From Minisyncoccota bacterium (GTDB taxonomy: Bacteria > Patescibacteriota > Minisyncoccia > JAHIHE01 > JAGLIN01): a stretch of DNA of 32,367 nt. The stretch covers positions 1 to 32,367 of the forward strand of contig JAGLOZ010000043.1 of NCBI GenBank assembly GCA_023137595.1, read 5' to 3'. The translations under genes and the position numbers were made by a program. Under the pieces are notes generated by a model that saw nothing but the letters and a program-made list of their open reading frames with translations, had not been told where the DNA came from and searched no databases. Shown here in pieces: positions 8,736 to 17,035 of this stretch; the first letter of the stretch is position 1, and each line of letters begins with the position of its first letter.

Positions 8736-9179
8736 ATGCAATACTCTGTTCCACAATTTTTAGACGTAGAAGATAAAGTAGTCGGTCCGTTTACGGGCAA
8801 GCAGGCGCTTTTTATGATCATTGGATTCGGGGTTTTGCTCATCTCGTTTACTTTTTTCCGCATTTCCTTTTTTATTGTTATTGCTATCCCTACGATAATA
8901 CTTACTCTGGCTTTTGCTTTTTGGAAGCCAAAAGGATTTACAGTTTCAAGATGGATGACAAATATAATAAATTATTATACCACTCCGCATTTTTATGTTT
9001 GGAGAAGAGAGCCTGATTCAAAAATGTTTAAGCAAACTCAAAGAAAACAATCGTCTAAAGAGGTTCAAGCAATTCCGATATCAAAAAACAGAATAAAGGA
9101 ATTGGCATGGCTGCTTGATACGAGTACTTCCGTTAGCATGTCGTATGAAGCAAAAGCAAGACCAAAGGAGAAAATATAA
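8736..9179 (+). CDS. PrgI family T4SS protein
   Basis: 147 aa: MQYSVPQFLDVEDKVVGPFTGKQALFMIIGFGVLL, two TM helices, then FWKPKGFTVSRWM; position next to TraC/VirB4 genes. Confidence 0.8.
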   Translation: MQYSVPQFLDVEDKVVGPFTGKQALFMIIGFGVLLISFTFFRISFFIVIAIPTIILTLAFAFWKPKGFTVSRWMTNIINYYTTPHFYVWRREPDSKMFKQTQRKQSSKEVQAIPISKNRIKELAWLLDTSTSVSMSYEAKARPKEKI

Positions 9180-9222
9180 TTCTATTGTTCCATTGCTATA
9201 TTGTTCTATTGTTAATATTGCC
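9180..9222. repeat. Left arm of ATTGTTA-unit inverted repeat flanking the four-helix-bundle gene
   Basis: ttctattgttccattgctatattgttctattgttaatattgcc resembles the reverse complement of 9597-9647. Confidence 0.75.
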
Positions 9223-9227
9223 AGAAT

Positions 9228-9605
9228 ATGGAAAAGAAATTTTTAAAACTAAATGATTTAGACGCATATAAAATATCTTTTCATCTGTCAAATTATATTT
9301 GGGATATAATAATAAATTGGGACTATTTTGCGAAAGATACCGTTGGCAAACAATTCGTAAGATCAATTGATTCAATTTCAGCCAATATTGCCGAAGGATT
9401 TGGAAGATATAACAAAAAGGATAAAATAAAATTCTACAGATATAGCTTTGGTTCATTAAAGGAATCTTTAGATTGGAATGAAAAAGCAAAAATTAGAAAA
9501 CTTCTCACAGAAGAACAATACAATCATATTTTAGAAGAATTACAAAGATTACCCAAAGAGCTTAACTGGCTCATAAAATTCACTAACGAAAAATTAACAA
9601 TATAG
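9228..9605 (+). CDS. Four-helix-bundle protein, S23 / 23S rRNA intervening-sequence protein-like
   Basis: 125 aa: LDAYKISFHLSNYIW, KQFVRSIDSISANIAEGFGRYNKKDKIKFYRYSFGSLKES is characteristic of this family. Confidence 0.88.
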   Translation: MEKKFLKLNDLDAYKISFHLSNYIWDIIINWDYFAKDTVGKQFVRSIDSISANIAEGFGRYNKKDKIKFYRYSFGSLKESLDWNEKAKIRKLLTEEQYNHILEELQRLPKELNWLIKFTNEKLTI

Positions 9606-9647
9606 CGATAGAACAATACAACAATTTAACAATATAACAATAGAATT
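9597..9647. repeat. Right arm of ATTGTTA-unit inverted repeat flanking the four-helix-bundle gene
   Basis: acaatatagcgatagaacaatacaacaatttaacaatataacaatagaatt; outer end aatag/ctatt complementary to the left arm. Confidence 0.75.
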
Positions 9648-9648
9648 T

Positions 9649-10320
9649 ATGTCCACTCCGGAAAAACAAAATAAAAAAGGTCTAAGCACTCAAAAGTATC
9701 TTGAAATTGCTGAGATAAAAGACGGCATTGTCCTTATGAAAAATGGAAGCATGAAGGCTGTCTTAATGGTTTCGTCAATAAATTTTGCTCTCAAGTCTAT
9801 AGACGAGCAAGACGCTATAATTTATCATTATCAAAGTTTTCTGAATTCTCTTGATTTTACAATACAAATAGTGATAAACTCAAGGCAATTAAACCTTGAT
9901 AATTATTTGCAAGTTTTGAAAGAACAGGAGAAAAAGCAGAGGAATGAGCTTCTTCGCATGCAAACTTCAAGTTATATAGAATATATTCAGGGATTGGTCA
10001 AAATGGCTAATATTGTAAGCAAGACATTCTATATCGTTGTTCCGTTCTCAGCATCAGACGCGAAAGGAGGAGCTTTATTGGCTTTAAAGGGAAAGATAAA
10101 AACTTCAAACTTAATTTCAAGTCGAGCGACTTTTGAAAAGTATAAGGACCAGTTATTTCAAAGGGTAGATCACGTAATAGAAAATTTATCCGGAACCGGG
10201 CTCCGAATGACGATGCTTAACACGCAAGAATTAATTGAACTCTATTATAGCTTGTATAATCCTGAAATTTCTGAGAAGAAAGGACTTGCGGATATGGCCG
10301 ATCTTGATTTGGCTAGATAA
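9649..10320 (+). CDS. TraC N-terminal-like T4SS protein
   Basis: 223 aa: KYLEIAEIKDGIVLMKNGSMKAVLMVSSINFALKS, position between PrgI- and VirB4-like genes. Confidence 0.65.
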   Translation: MSTPEKQNKKGLSTQKYLEIAEIKDGIVLMKNGSMKAVLMVSSINFALKSIDEQDAIIYHYQSFLNSLDFTIQIVINSRQLNLDNYLQVLKEQEKKQRNELLRMQTSSYIEYIQGLVKMANIVSKTFYIVVPFSASDAKGGALLALKGKIKTSNLISSRATFEKYKDQLFQRVDHVIENLSGTGLRMTMLNTQELIELYYSLYNPEISEKKGLADMADLDLAR

Positions 10321-10370
10321 GATGTAATTTCCAATTCTCAATTTCCAATTACTGAATTTCCAAACGCTAT

Positions 10371-10555
10371 TGTCATTGCGAGAAATGAAACGGAGCGATA
10401 GCGAAGTGAAATGATACCGCACCAAGCACGGCACAAGCTCCGCAATCCCGAGATTAGTATCGTATAATATTATATTACGGTTTAATGTTCGTAGTTTCGG
10501 GATTGCTGCGTTGGCTTTTCTCTCACTTCACTTGTTCAGCCTCCTCGCAATGACA
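10371..10555. repeat. ~185-bp MITE-like element, copy 1
   Basis: TGTCATTGCGAG (10371-10382) and CTCGCAATGACA (10544-10555) are perfect 12-bp terminal inverted repeats; second copy in inverted orientation at 27829-28016. Confidence 0.88.
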
Positions 10556-10570
10556 ATTTGAAAATTGAAG

Positions 10571-10613
10571 ATTTAATCATTATTTACAAAATTTAAAAAT
10601 TTAAAAATTATAA
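10571..10613. repeat. AT-rich repeat copy upstream of virB4
   Basis: atttaatcattatttacaaaatttaaaaatttaaaaattataaa, near-match to 8691-8730. Confidence 0.6.
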
Positions 10614-10616
10614 AAT

Positions 10617-12452
10617 ATGTCTTTCTTGAACAAACTATCATCAAAAAAAAGCAAAACAGTAAAGTCGCAAGGGTCTTCTGAAAAAGCGACTCTTTTGGAG
10701 TCTGAAAAAATATACCAAAAAGGACTTGCAACTGTAAAAGATATTATCGCTCCTGCCGCTTTTAAAATTGAAAGCGACCATATAATGATCAACAAAAAAC
10801 TTGCTTCCATCGTGTTTGTATATGCTTATCCGAGATTTCTTCAGACAAATTGGTTTTCTCCAATTATAAATCTTGATACTACTTTTGATGTTGCTATGTT
10901 TATCCATCCGCAAAATACCGCTGAAATATTAAAAACTCTTCGTAGAACTGTTACGCAGATTCAGTCGCAAATGTCAATGAACGAAGAAAAGGGAATAGTT
11001 CGAGATCCGATTCTGGAAACTGCGTATCAGGATATAGAAGGGCTTAGAGATGATCTTCAACAGGGTATTGAGCATTTCTTCCAATTTGGTCTTTACATAA
11101 CAATATACGCGGATACAAAAGAACAACTAAAGAAAATTGAAACTCAAATAGAATCAACTTTGGAGGCAAAGCTTATTTATATGAAACCTGCCATTATGCA
11201 AATGGAAGAAGGCTTCAATTCAACATTGCCGCTTGGAAGCGATAAATTGATGATAGGCAATAATATGAATACTTCTCCACTGTCAACTACATTTCCTTTT
11301 GTTTCAAGCGATCTAACCTCTAACCAAGGAATATTGTATGGAATTAACAGGCATAATAATAGTTTGATCTTATTTGATAGATTTTCAATGGAAAACGCGA
11401 ATATGGTTATTTTTGCCAAATCTGGCGCTGGAAAAAGTTATGCCGTAAAACTTGAAATTCTGAGAAGCTTGATGATGGAAGCCGATGTTATAGTCGTTGA
11501 TCCTGAAGATGAATATAGGCATCTTTGCGAAACAGTTGGAGGATCTTTTATGAGAATTGCCCTGTCTTCAAAACATCATATAAATCCTTTTGATCTGCCG
11601 ACAGCGATTGGAGATGAAACGGCGGCTGATGTTTTGCGAAAAGCAATCGCTGATATCGCGGGGCTTATCAAAGTTATGCTTGGAAAGATCTCTGCTGATG
11701 AAGATTCTATTTTGGACAAAGCAATCGCGGAAACTTATGCTATCAAAGACATAACTCCTGAAGCTGATTTTACCGATCTTGAACCTCCTGTAATGGGTGA
11801 TTTGCAGACGGTGCTGGAAAATATGAAGGGAGCAGAAAGTCTTTCTACCAGAATCAAAAAATATACCGAAGGGACATTTGCCGGATTTTTAAATCATAAA
11901 ACGAATATCAGCATTGATACCGGAATGGTTGTTTTTAATATCCGCGATATGGAAGAAGAATTGCGTCCAGTGGCCATGTATCTGGTTCTGCATTATATTT
12001 GGACATTGATAAGGTCAAAAATGAAAAAAAGAGTAATGGTTGTTGATGAGGCGTGGGTTATGATGCAACATGAAGACGCGGCTTCTTTCCTTTTCGGCAT
12101 CGCGAAAAGATGCAGGAAATATTTTTTAGGCTTGACTACGATCACTCAGGATGTAACTGATTTTATGACTTCAAAATATGGCAAGCCGATCGTTACAAAT
12201 TCATCAATTCAGCTCTTGCTCAAACAGTCTACGGCGGCTATCAAGGTCATAGTTGATACATTTTATCTTACTGATGAAGAGAAATTCTTGCTTCTAGAAA
12301 GCAATATCGGAGAAGGAATTTTCTTTGCCGGTTCAAAGCGCGCCGCGATAAGAATCGTCGCATCTTACTCCGAAGATCAAATTATAACTTCTGATCCGGA
12401 ACAGCTTCTTGAGATCAAAAAAGCAAAAGAAGAGATCAAAGAGATGGCATAG
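10617..12452 (+). CDS. virB4: VirB4/TraC-family T4SS ATPase
   Basis: Walker A FAKSGAGKSYAVK, Walker B KKRVMVVDEAWVMM, SDLTSNQGILYGINRHN, ITQDVTDFM. Confidence 0.93.
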   Translation: MSFLNKLSSKKSKTVKSQGSSEKATLLESEKIYQKGLATVKDIIAPAAFKIESDHIMINKKLASIVFVYAYPRFLQTNWFSPIINLDTTFDVAMFIHPQNTAEILKTLRRTVTQIQSQMSMNEEKGIVRDPILETAYQDIEGLRDDLQQGIEHFFQFGLYITIYADTKEQLKKIETQIESTLEAKLIYMKPAIMQMEEGFNSTLPLGSDKLMIGNNMNTSPLSTTFPFVSSDLTSNQGILYGINRHNNSLILFDRFSMENANMVIFAKSGAGKSYAVKLEILRSLMMEADVIVVDPEDEYRHLCETVGGSFMRIALSSKHHINPFDLPTAIGDETAADVLRKAIADIAGLIKVMLGKISADEDSILDKAIAETYAIKDITPEADFTDLEPPVMGDLQTVLENMKGAESLSTRIKKYTEGTFAGFLNHKTNISIDTGMVVFNIRDMEEELRPVAMYLVLHYIWTLIRSKMKKRVMVVDEAWVMMQHEDAASFLFGIAKRCRKYFLGLTTITQDVTDFMTSKYGKPIVTNSSIQLLLKQSTAAIKVIVDTFYLTDEEKFLLLESNIGEGIFFAGSKRAAIRIVASYSEDQIITSDPEQLLEIKKAKEEIKEMA

Positions 12453-12483
12453 GGATTAGAATCTTGAACTTTTTTAAATCCCA

Positions 12484-12636
12484 TCCTTTTAAAGGAGGGG
12501 CAGGGGGTGGTTATTGAAGTCTCGTAGAACTGTAATCTAAAATAAAAAATTTGAAAGATTCTTCTAATTTTTATTTTATATTATAACTCTGTTCGCATTC
12601 AAAAACCCCCTCTAACTCCCCCCTGTCAAGGGGAGA
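12484..12636. repeat. G-rich/C-rich inverted-repeat element after virB4
   Basis: ggaggggcagggggtggtt near the left end vs aaaaaccccctctaactcccccc near the right end, imperfect inverted arms. Confidence 0.55.
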
Positions 12637-12663
12637 ATAAAATGTGCATAAGCCTATTTATAT

Positions 12664-13695
12664 ATGAATTCTGATTTTAGAAAAACCGGAAACAGTAAAA
12701 ATGGAGCCGTGAATTCTTCGCAATCTTCATCTTTTCAAGATGTGCCGGAAGAAACGATCAAACAGATAAAAGATAAAATAGAAAAAAAATTAGGACCAGA
12801 TCTGAAAGAAAAAATTGAAAGCGGAATTGAAAAAGAAGTTGGAGAAAAGGGAGCAAACGAAATATTGCCAGCGCGAGAGAGCAGAGGAGAACAGACGGAT
12901 AGAATTAGGGAAGAAGCGAAAAGTGAAGCAGAAAAAAATAAATACACAAAGAGTGATCCTCTTTCTAAAAATTTAAGAAGACCGGAAGAGAGCAGAAATT
13001 CATCAATTGATTCAGAGAAAAGCAGAAACTTATCAATTGATAGCAAGAGGCAAAAAAAAATAGACAAACATACGGAAGAAGCGAAACGCGAGGCGCAAAA
13101 AGAAATAAAAAAAGCGTCAAAGCAAGTTAAAAGCGTTAAAGCTAAAATAGCGCTTAGGATAGCGGGAGATCATTTTGACAAGATCGCCCTTGCTATAGCT
13201 CAGAAGATGTCAAAAGAAGCAAACAGAGGAGGTCTCCATTCCGTAATGCCGATAGCGATTACTTATTTTATTGCTATTGGTAAAGATATACTTGATGTTT
13301 TTATTAATCTTCTTGATCTTACGGGGATTGGCGTTGTTGTAGTGATTGTGGTAACGGCTATTATCGGTGGAATTTTCGCTATAATATTGGCTGTATTCTG
13401 GATATCGATCGGAGGAGAGTGGAAAGGCGGAATTCTAAAAAAGAAGTTTCTGAAGATGATACTTAAAAGATATGGCTTGAGGATCGTTGTTGTGGTCATT
13501 ATCGGAGATTCTGTCGCGGTATTTAATATACTTCCGTTGATGCTTATTTTCAATATTTGGGCTCATTTTGATTTTGTAAAAGATGTGAGAAAATCAAAAG
13601 TTAAATTCAAGAGTTTTATGGAGGAATATGCAAGTAAAAAAAGAATAAATAAATCTATCGCTAAAAGGTATATATCAAAAATTCAGCAAGAATAG
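12664..13695 (+). CDS. Membrane protein of the T4SS-like cluster, unknown function
   Basis: 343 aa with charged N-terminal half and several hydrophobic segments in the C-terminal half. Confidence 0.75.
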   Translation: MNSDFRKTGNSKNGAVNSSQSSSFQDVPEETIKQIKDKIEKKLGPDLKEKIESGIEKEVGEKGANEILPARESRGEQTDRIREEAKSEAEKNKYTKSDPLSKNLRRPEESRNSSIDSEKSRNLSIDSKRQKKIDKHTEEAKREAQKEIKKASKQVKSVKAKIALRIAGDHFDKIALAIAQKMSKEANRGGLHSVMPIAITYFIAIGKDILDVFINLLDLTGIGVVVVIVVTAIIGGIFAIILAVFWISIGGEWKGGILKKKFLKMILKRYGLRIVVVVIIGDSVAVFNILPLMLIFNIWAHFDFVKDVRKSKVKFKSFMEEYASKKRINKSIAKRYISKIQQE

Positions 13696-13726
13696 TTTCA
13701 AATAATTTAAAATTAATTTAAATAAT

Positions 13727-14965
13727 ATGAACACAAAAAAAATAGCCGTTATGGCAAGTTTTATTACGGCATTGGCTTACGCGGATTTTGTTAGCGCCGC
13801 GAACTGGACTCCTTTAGTCAGAATTCCCGGTCTTCCCGCTACGGGACATGTGGATCTTTCTATGTATCTGGTTGGATTATATAATTTTCTGCTCAGCATC
13901 GTGGGAATTGTAGCGGTTATGATGCTGATTATAGGAGGAATGAGATATATAACCGCCGCCGGGAATGCCGCCGCGATAAGCGACGCGAAGGACATAGTTT
14001 CTAACGCAATAATCGGGTTGCTTCTCGCTCTTCTTTCCTGGGTTTTCATTGCCACCATAAATCCGGATGTGCTTTATATAAAGCAGCCCGGATCCGGTTT
14101 TAATACTACTGATGTTCACGGATCTTGCCATAAGTCCTTTGATCCCATAGCCGGCACTTGTATTTGTATAGATGGTGTTCCCGCTGTCAATGTCGCTCTC
14201 GGTTACCCTCCATATCCAGACCCTATGGCTTGCAATGATGATTGTTATGACCTGGATCATTGTATATTGCCTGATCCCCACCCTTGCATAGCGCCAGGAT
14301 CCCCGAATGATTTCACGGACCTGACTTTTTTAAAGGAAAGTACTTACAATAAAAGATGTAAGTGCATAGACAGCAGCGGCCCCGACGACTATGTTGAGCC
14401 AGATTGGGCGGCAATTGATGCCATGCCCGGAACACAAACTTGCAATGACGTTTGCAGCGACCCGGCGCTTGCCGTGGATGTTAAATATCATGGGATTTCT
14501 TTTGACATAACAATAGGAGAAACTCTTATTGTAAATGAAGATTCTGTGTCGGTAACTGATCAAGCTCTTCATAGCGGAAATGATATATATTTTGATCTTA
14601 CAAACGTGAAAGATTGCAAAAATGATTTAGTTGGCAGAGCAGTTCTATTTGAAAATGGGCAAATTGATCCTGGTATAGCTTTATGGTTTGCAATAGATAG
14701 GTGTTGTGAAAAAGCTACTGCTTGTGGAGGTTGGGCATCTCTTTGCTCGGCTGGAAATATAGCCCTAGGAATAAGTGATTTTTGTAATAATGTAACTCTT
14801 GTTGAAAATCCATTATTCAAAGAAAATCCTGATAAGGTTTATTATATTCGTAAATATTCGTATGCGGCACCAGGTCCATATACTATTTGGGTAGGGATAA
14901 CATCTGATGGGCTGGCTGGTTGCCGAGAGGATCAATTTCTTTTAGATATAGAAATTTTGCCGTAA
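13727..14965 (+). CDS. VirB2/TrbC-like pilin N-terminus with a large Cys-rich C-terminal ectodomain
   Basis: Signal peptide, two TM helices (IVGIVAVMMLIIGGMRYITAAGN; AIIGLLLALLSWVFIATINPDVL), then a long region rich in cysteines. Confidence 0.75.
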   Translation: MNTKKIAVMASFITALAYADFVSAANWTPLVRIPGLPATGHVDLSMYLVGLYNFLLSIVGIVAVMMLIIGGMRYITAAGNAAAISDAKDIVSNAIIGLLLALLSWVFIATINPDVLYIKQPGSGFNTTDVHGSCHKSFDPIAGTCICIDGVPAVNVALGYPPYPDPMACNDDCYDLDHCILPDPHPCIAPGSPNDFTDLTFLKESTYNKRCKCIDSSGPDDYVEPDWAAIDAMPGTQTCNDVCSDPALAVDVKYHGISFDITIGETLIVNEDSVSVTDQALHSGNDIYFDLTNVKDCKNDLVGRAVLFENGQIDPGIALWFAIDRCCEKATACGGWASLCSAGNIALGISDFCNNVTLVENPLFKENPDKVYYIRKYSYAAPGPYTIWVGITSDGLAGCREDQFLLDIEILP

Positions 14966-15008
14966 AAAAAGAGGAATGCGTAAACATTCCTAACTAATTA
15001 TTTTTTTT
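14964..15008. terminator. Bidirectional terminator between convergent genes
   Basis: A-tract, aggaatg-cgtaaa-cattcct stem (14972-14991), T-tract. Confidence 0.7.
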
Positions 15009-15694
15009 GCGCCGATCACGATGTCGACTCTTTTCATTTCATCTCTTGAAAAAAATTGCGCAAACGATTCTTCGTATAAGATCATTTCTATGTTAATTTT
15101 TTTCCCTGGCGGAATGCTGATTCTGGTTTCTTTAACCGATTCCCCATTAAAAAATGCTTCAAGAGTCATTCCTGAATCATCTTCCTTTAGGAACAAAACG
15201 CCTTTTATTTCATTAATGACTACAGTGTAATCAGTGCAAACACAAAAGGTCATTTTATCTGTTCCAACTCTCCTCACATTTGAGATATAAAAAGAAGTTC
15301 TGTCTTCGTCGCTGCTAAGCTTGGCAGATGAGGGTATTGATACGCTAATACCATCAACAAAAACTGTTTCTCCTGCTTTTATCGTTATGCCTTCGTTGTC
15401 ATTTATGTTTGACACTCCCGACTCAATTGCGGTCTTTCCTAGATATACTTCGGTGATCACTTCCGTCTCTTTGTTATTCTCGGTCCCAGTATTAGTACTA
15501 TTTTCAACCAGCTGATTCAATTTGCTTTCACTGCCATCACTGGTATGTTCAATAGTGTCAACAATATTGTCAGTGGTAGCACCGCTGTTATTCGCAAATG
15601 ATCCTGCCACATAAACTATCATCGCAATAAAAACCACTATTCCGATAATTTTTATCAATGTCCAGCTGTCTTGTCCTTTTCCATATTCACTCAT
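14990..15694 (-). CDS. Single-TM protein of unknown function
   Basis: 234-aa ORF; N-terminal TM (LIKIIGIVVFIAMIVYVAG). Confidence 0.75.
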   Translation of the reverse strand: MSEYGKGQDSWTLIKIIGIVVFIAMIVYVAGSFANNSGATTDNIVDTIEHTSDGSESKLNQLVENSTNTGTENNKETEVITEVYLGKTAIESGVSNINDNEGITIKAGETVFVDGISVSIPSSAKLSSDEDRTSFYISNVRRVGTDKMTFCVCTDYTVVINEIKGVLFLKEDDSGMTLEAFFNGESVKETRISIPPGKKINIEMILYEESFAQFFSRDEMKRVDIVIGAKKIIS

Positions 15695-15755
15695 TCGTGT
15701 TCAACTCCTTTTCGTTTATTCCACCTCCTACGCGTCATTATTCTTCGCGTTATTC

Positions 15756-15817
15756 GTTGCTTTAGGTGGTTTTTGTCGGCTATTTTTGTAATAGTCTTCA
15801 AAAATCACCTAAGCAAC
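15756..15817 (-). promoter_or_regulatory. Long imperfect hairpin upstream of the 15694 minus-strand gene
   Basis: gttgctttaggtggtttttg vs caaaaatcacctaagcaac: about 18 pairs with one bulge and one mismatch. Confidence 0.5.
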
Positions 15818-16068
15818 GTTTTTATTTTTTCAAAAGAACAATTTTGCTAAAAGATTTAATAGGCATATAGCCTACCCCCTTCCTTATCCAAGAGCCTGTC
15901 CTGAATTTATTTTAGGAAGAGGCAGGGGCTTTGAAAATAAAAAAAAACTATCATTATTCTCTTCCCCATCTTCCTCTTTTTTATACTTTCATTATATACT
16001 ATCACAATAAAACAGTCTAGCACACTGGAAAGATTTGTCAAGACTGATCAGCGCTTCAGATAATTTTG

Positions 16069-16158
16069 TGGCGGAAGGGGCGGGATTCGAACCCGCGGTC
16101 CCGTTGCCGGGACACTGCTTTTCGAGAGCAGCACTTTCAACCGCTCAGTCACCCTTCC
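16069..16158 (-). tRNA. tRNA-Ser(CGA), CCA encoded
   Basis: Minus strand GGAAGGGTGACTGAGCGGTTGAAAGTGCTGCTCTCGAAAAGCAG...GGTTCGAATCCCGCCCCTTCCGCCA; anticodon loop CTCGAAA; long variable arm. Confidence 0.96.
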
Positions 16159-16213
16159 AATGTTGTTTTTTGAAAATTTGAAAAGAGCAAAGATATGCCT
16201 TTTTTTCTATGCA

Positions 16214-16314
16214 GGCTGTCTAATAACTATGCTGGGTAGATTAAATCCCTCGCTTTAATCTCTCTCCTAAGCTCAATGAAATTTGAGCGAGGGCTTAAAT
16301 TTACCTAGACAGCC
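16214..16314. repeat. GGTAGATTAAA-CCCTCGCTT family element, copy 1
   Basis: Perfect 9-bp terminal inverted repeats ggctgtcta/tagacagcc, internal agattaaatccctcgctttaa / gagcgagggcttaaattt arms. Confidence 0.8.
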
Positions 16315-16497
16315 CGTATGGAGAATGTGGCAAAGGTGAACGATCTTTTTGGCATCCCATTCAGCCAGTCTAAAACTTAGGGACCGTTCATAAATAACCG
16401 AATTATTCTGTGCGGGATGTGATGATGTAAAAAATCTTGTAAAAAGGTTCCACAGTCCGTGCGGGAAGACTATGAAACCAATGAAGGTGTAAAACAT
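16273..16497 (-). CDS. Possible small ORF of unknown function; its 3' end runs into the 16214-16314 repeat
   Basis: 74-aa ORF, 6 nt after the 16504-16656 stop; no family recognised. Confidence 0.3.
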   Translation of the reverse strand: MFYTFIGFIVFPHGLWNLFTRFFTSSHPAQNNSVIYERSLSFRLAEWDAKKIVHLCHILHTGCLGKFKPSLKFH

Positions 16498-16503
16498 AAT
16501 TCT

Positions 16504-16656
16504 CTATTCTATTTGATCTACGGTTGAGCTTTCATTCTGGATTTGATCTTGTTCTTTTTCTAGCTTTTTTTCTAAACCCTTGAAATATGTTGCCAACAAT
16601 ATGGCTCCAAGAAGAAGCAAAAAACATATTATTGGGAAAATTCTACTCTTTTTCAT
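16504..16656 (-). CDS. 50-aa single-TM small protein, not in ORF track
   Basis: Hand translation: MKKSRIFPIICFLLLLGAILLATYFKGLEKKLEKEQDQIQNESSTVDQIE*. Confidence 0.6.
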   Translation of the reverse strand: MKKSRIFPIICFLLLLGAILLATYFKGLEKKLEKEQDQIQNESSTVDQIE

Positions 16657-16726
16657 ATTTATTAAATTACTAAATTGTTATATTGTTATTTTTGTAGATA
16701 TTATCTACAATTTATTGAAAAAAGCT

Positions 16727-16933
16727 TGTCATTCTAGGCTTGTTTCAGAATTTTCGTTCTTTTTAGATTAATCAAACCCATAAATCACAAAACTTTAGTT
16801 TAAATTGAAAATATAACAACTGTCTTGTCTGTAGAAAGCTAATTGCATTTGCGCTGTAAATGAAAGTATGGTTTTGAATAGTACAAATTAAAATTTAAAA
16901 TGACAAAGCTTCTGAACCAAGTTCAGAATGACA
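16727..16933. repeat. TGTCATTCT...TTTCAGAA family element, copy 1
   Basis: tgtcattctaggcttgtttcagaa at the left end vs ttctgaaccaagttcagaatgaca at the right end. Confidence 0.7.
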
Positions 16934-17035
16934 CTGCTCTGTTAACAAATCAGGTAAGATATATGATGATAACAAAGTAATGTCGATATTCTTTGTTGAA
17001 TTATTACAAAGAGGATAAATGTGTAAAATTCAATT

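Noticed and set aside
9228-9605. Possible Avd protein of a diversity-generating retroelement
   Set aside because: The four-helix-bundle fold is related, but no reverse transcriptase or template/variable repeat pair was seen nearby.
10321-10616. VirB4 gene split by repeat insertion
   Set aside because: The 611-aa VirB4-like ORF looks complete, with its own N-terminal region, and the upstream TraC-like ORF has its own start and stop; separate genes fit better, though not proven.
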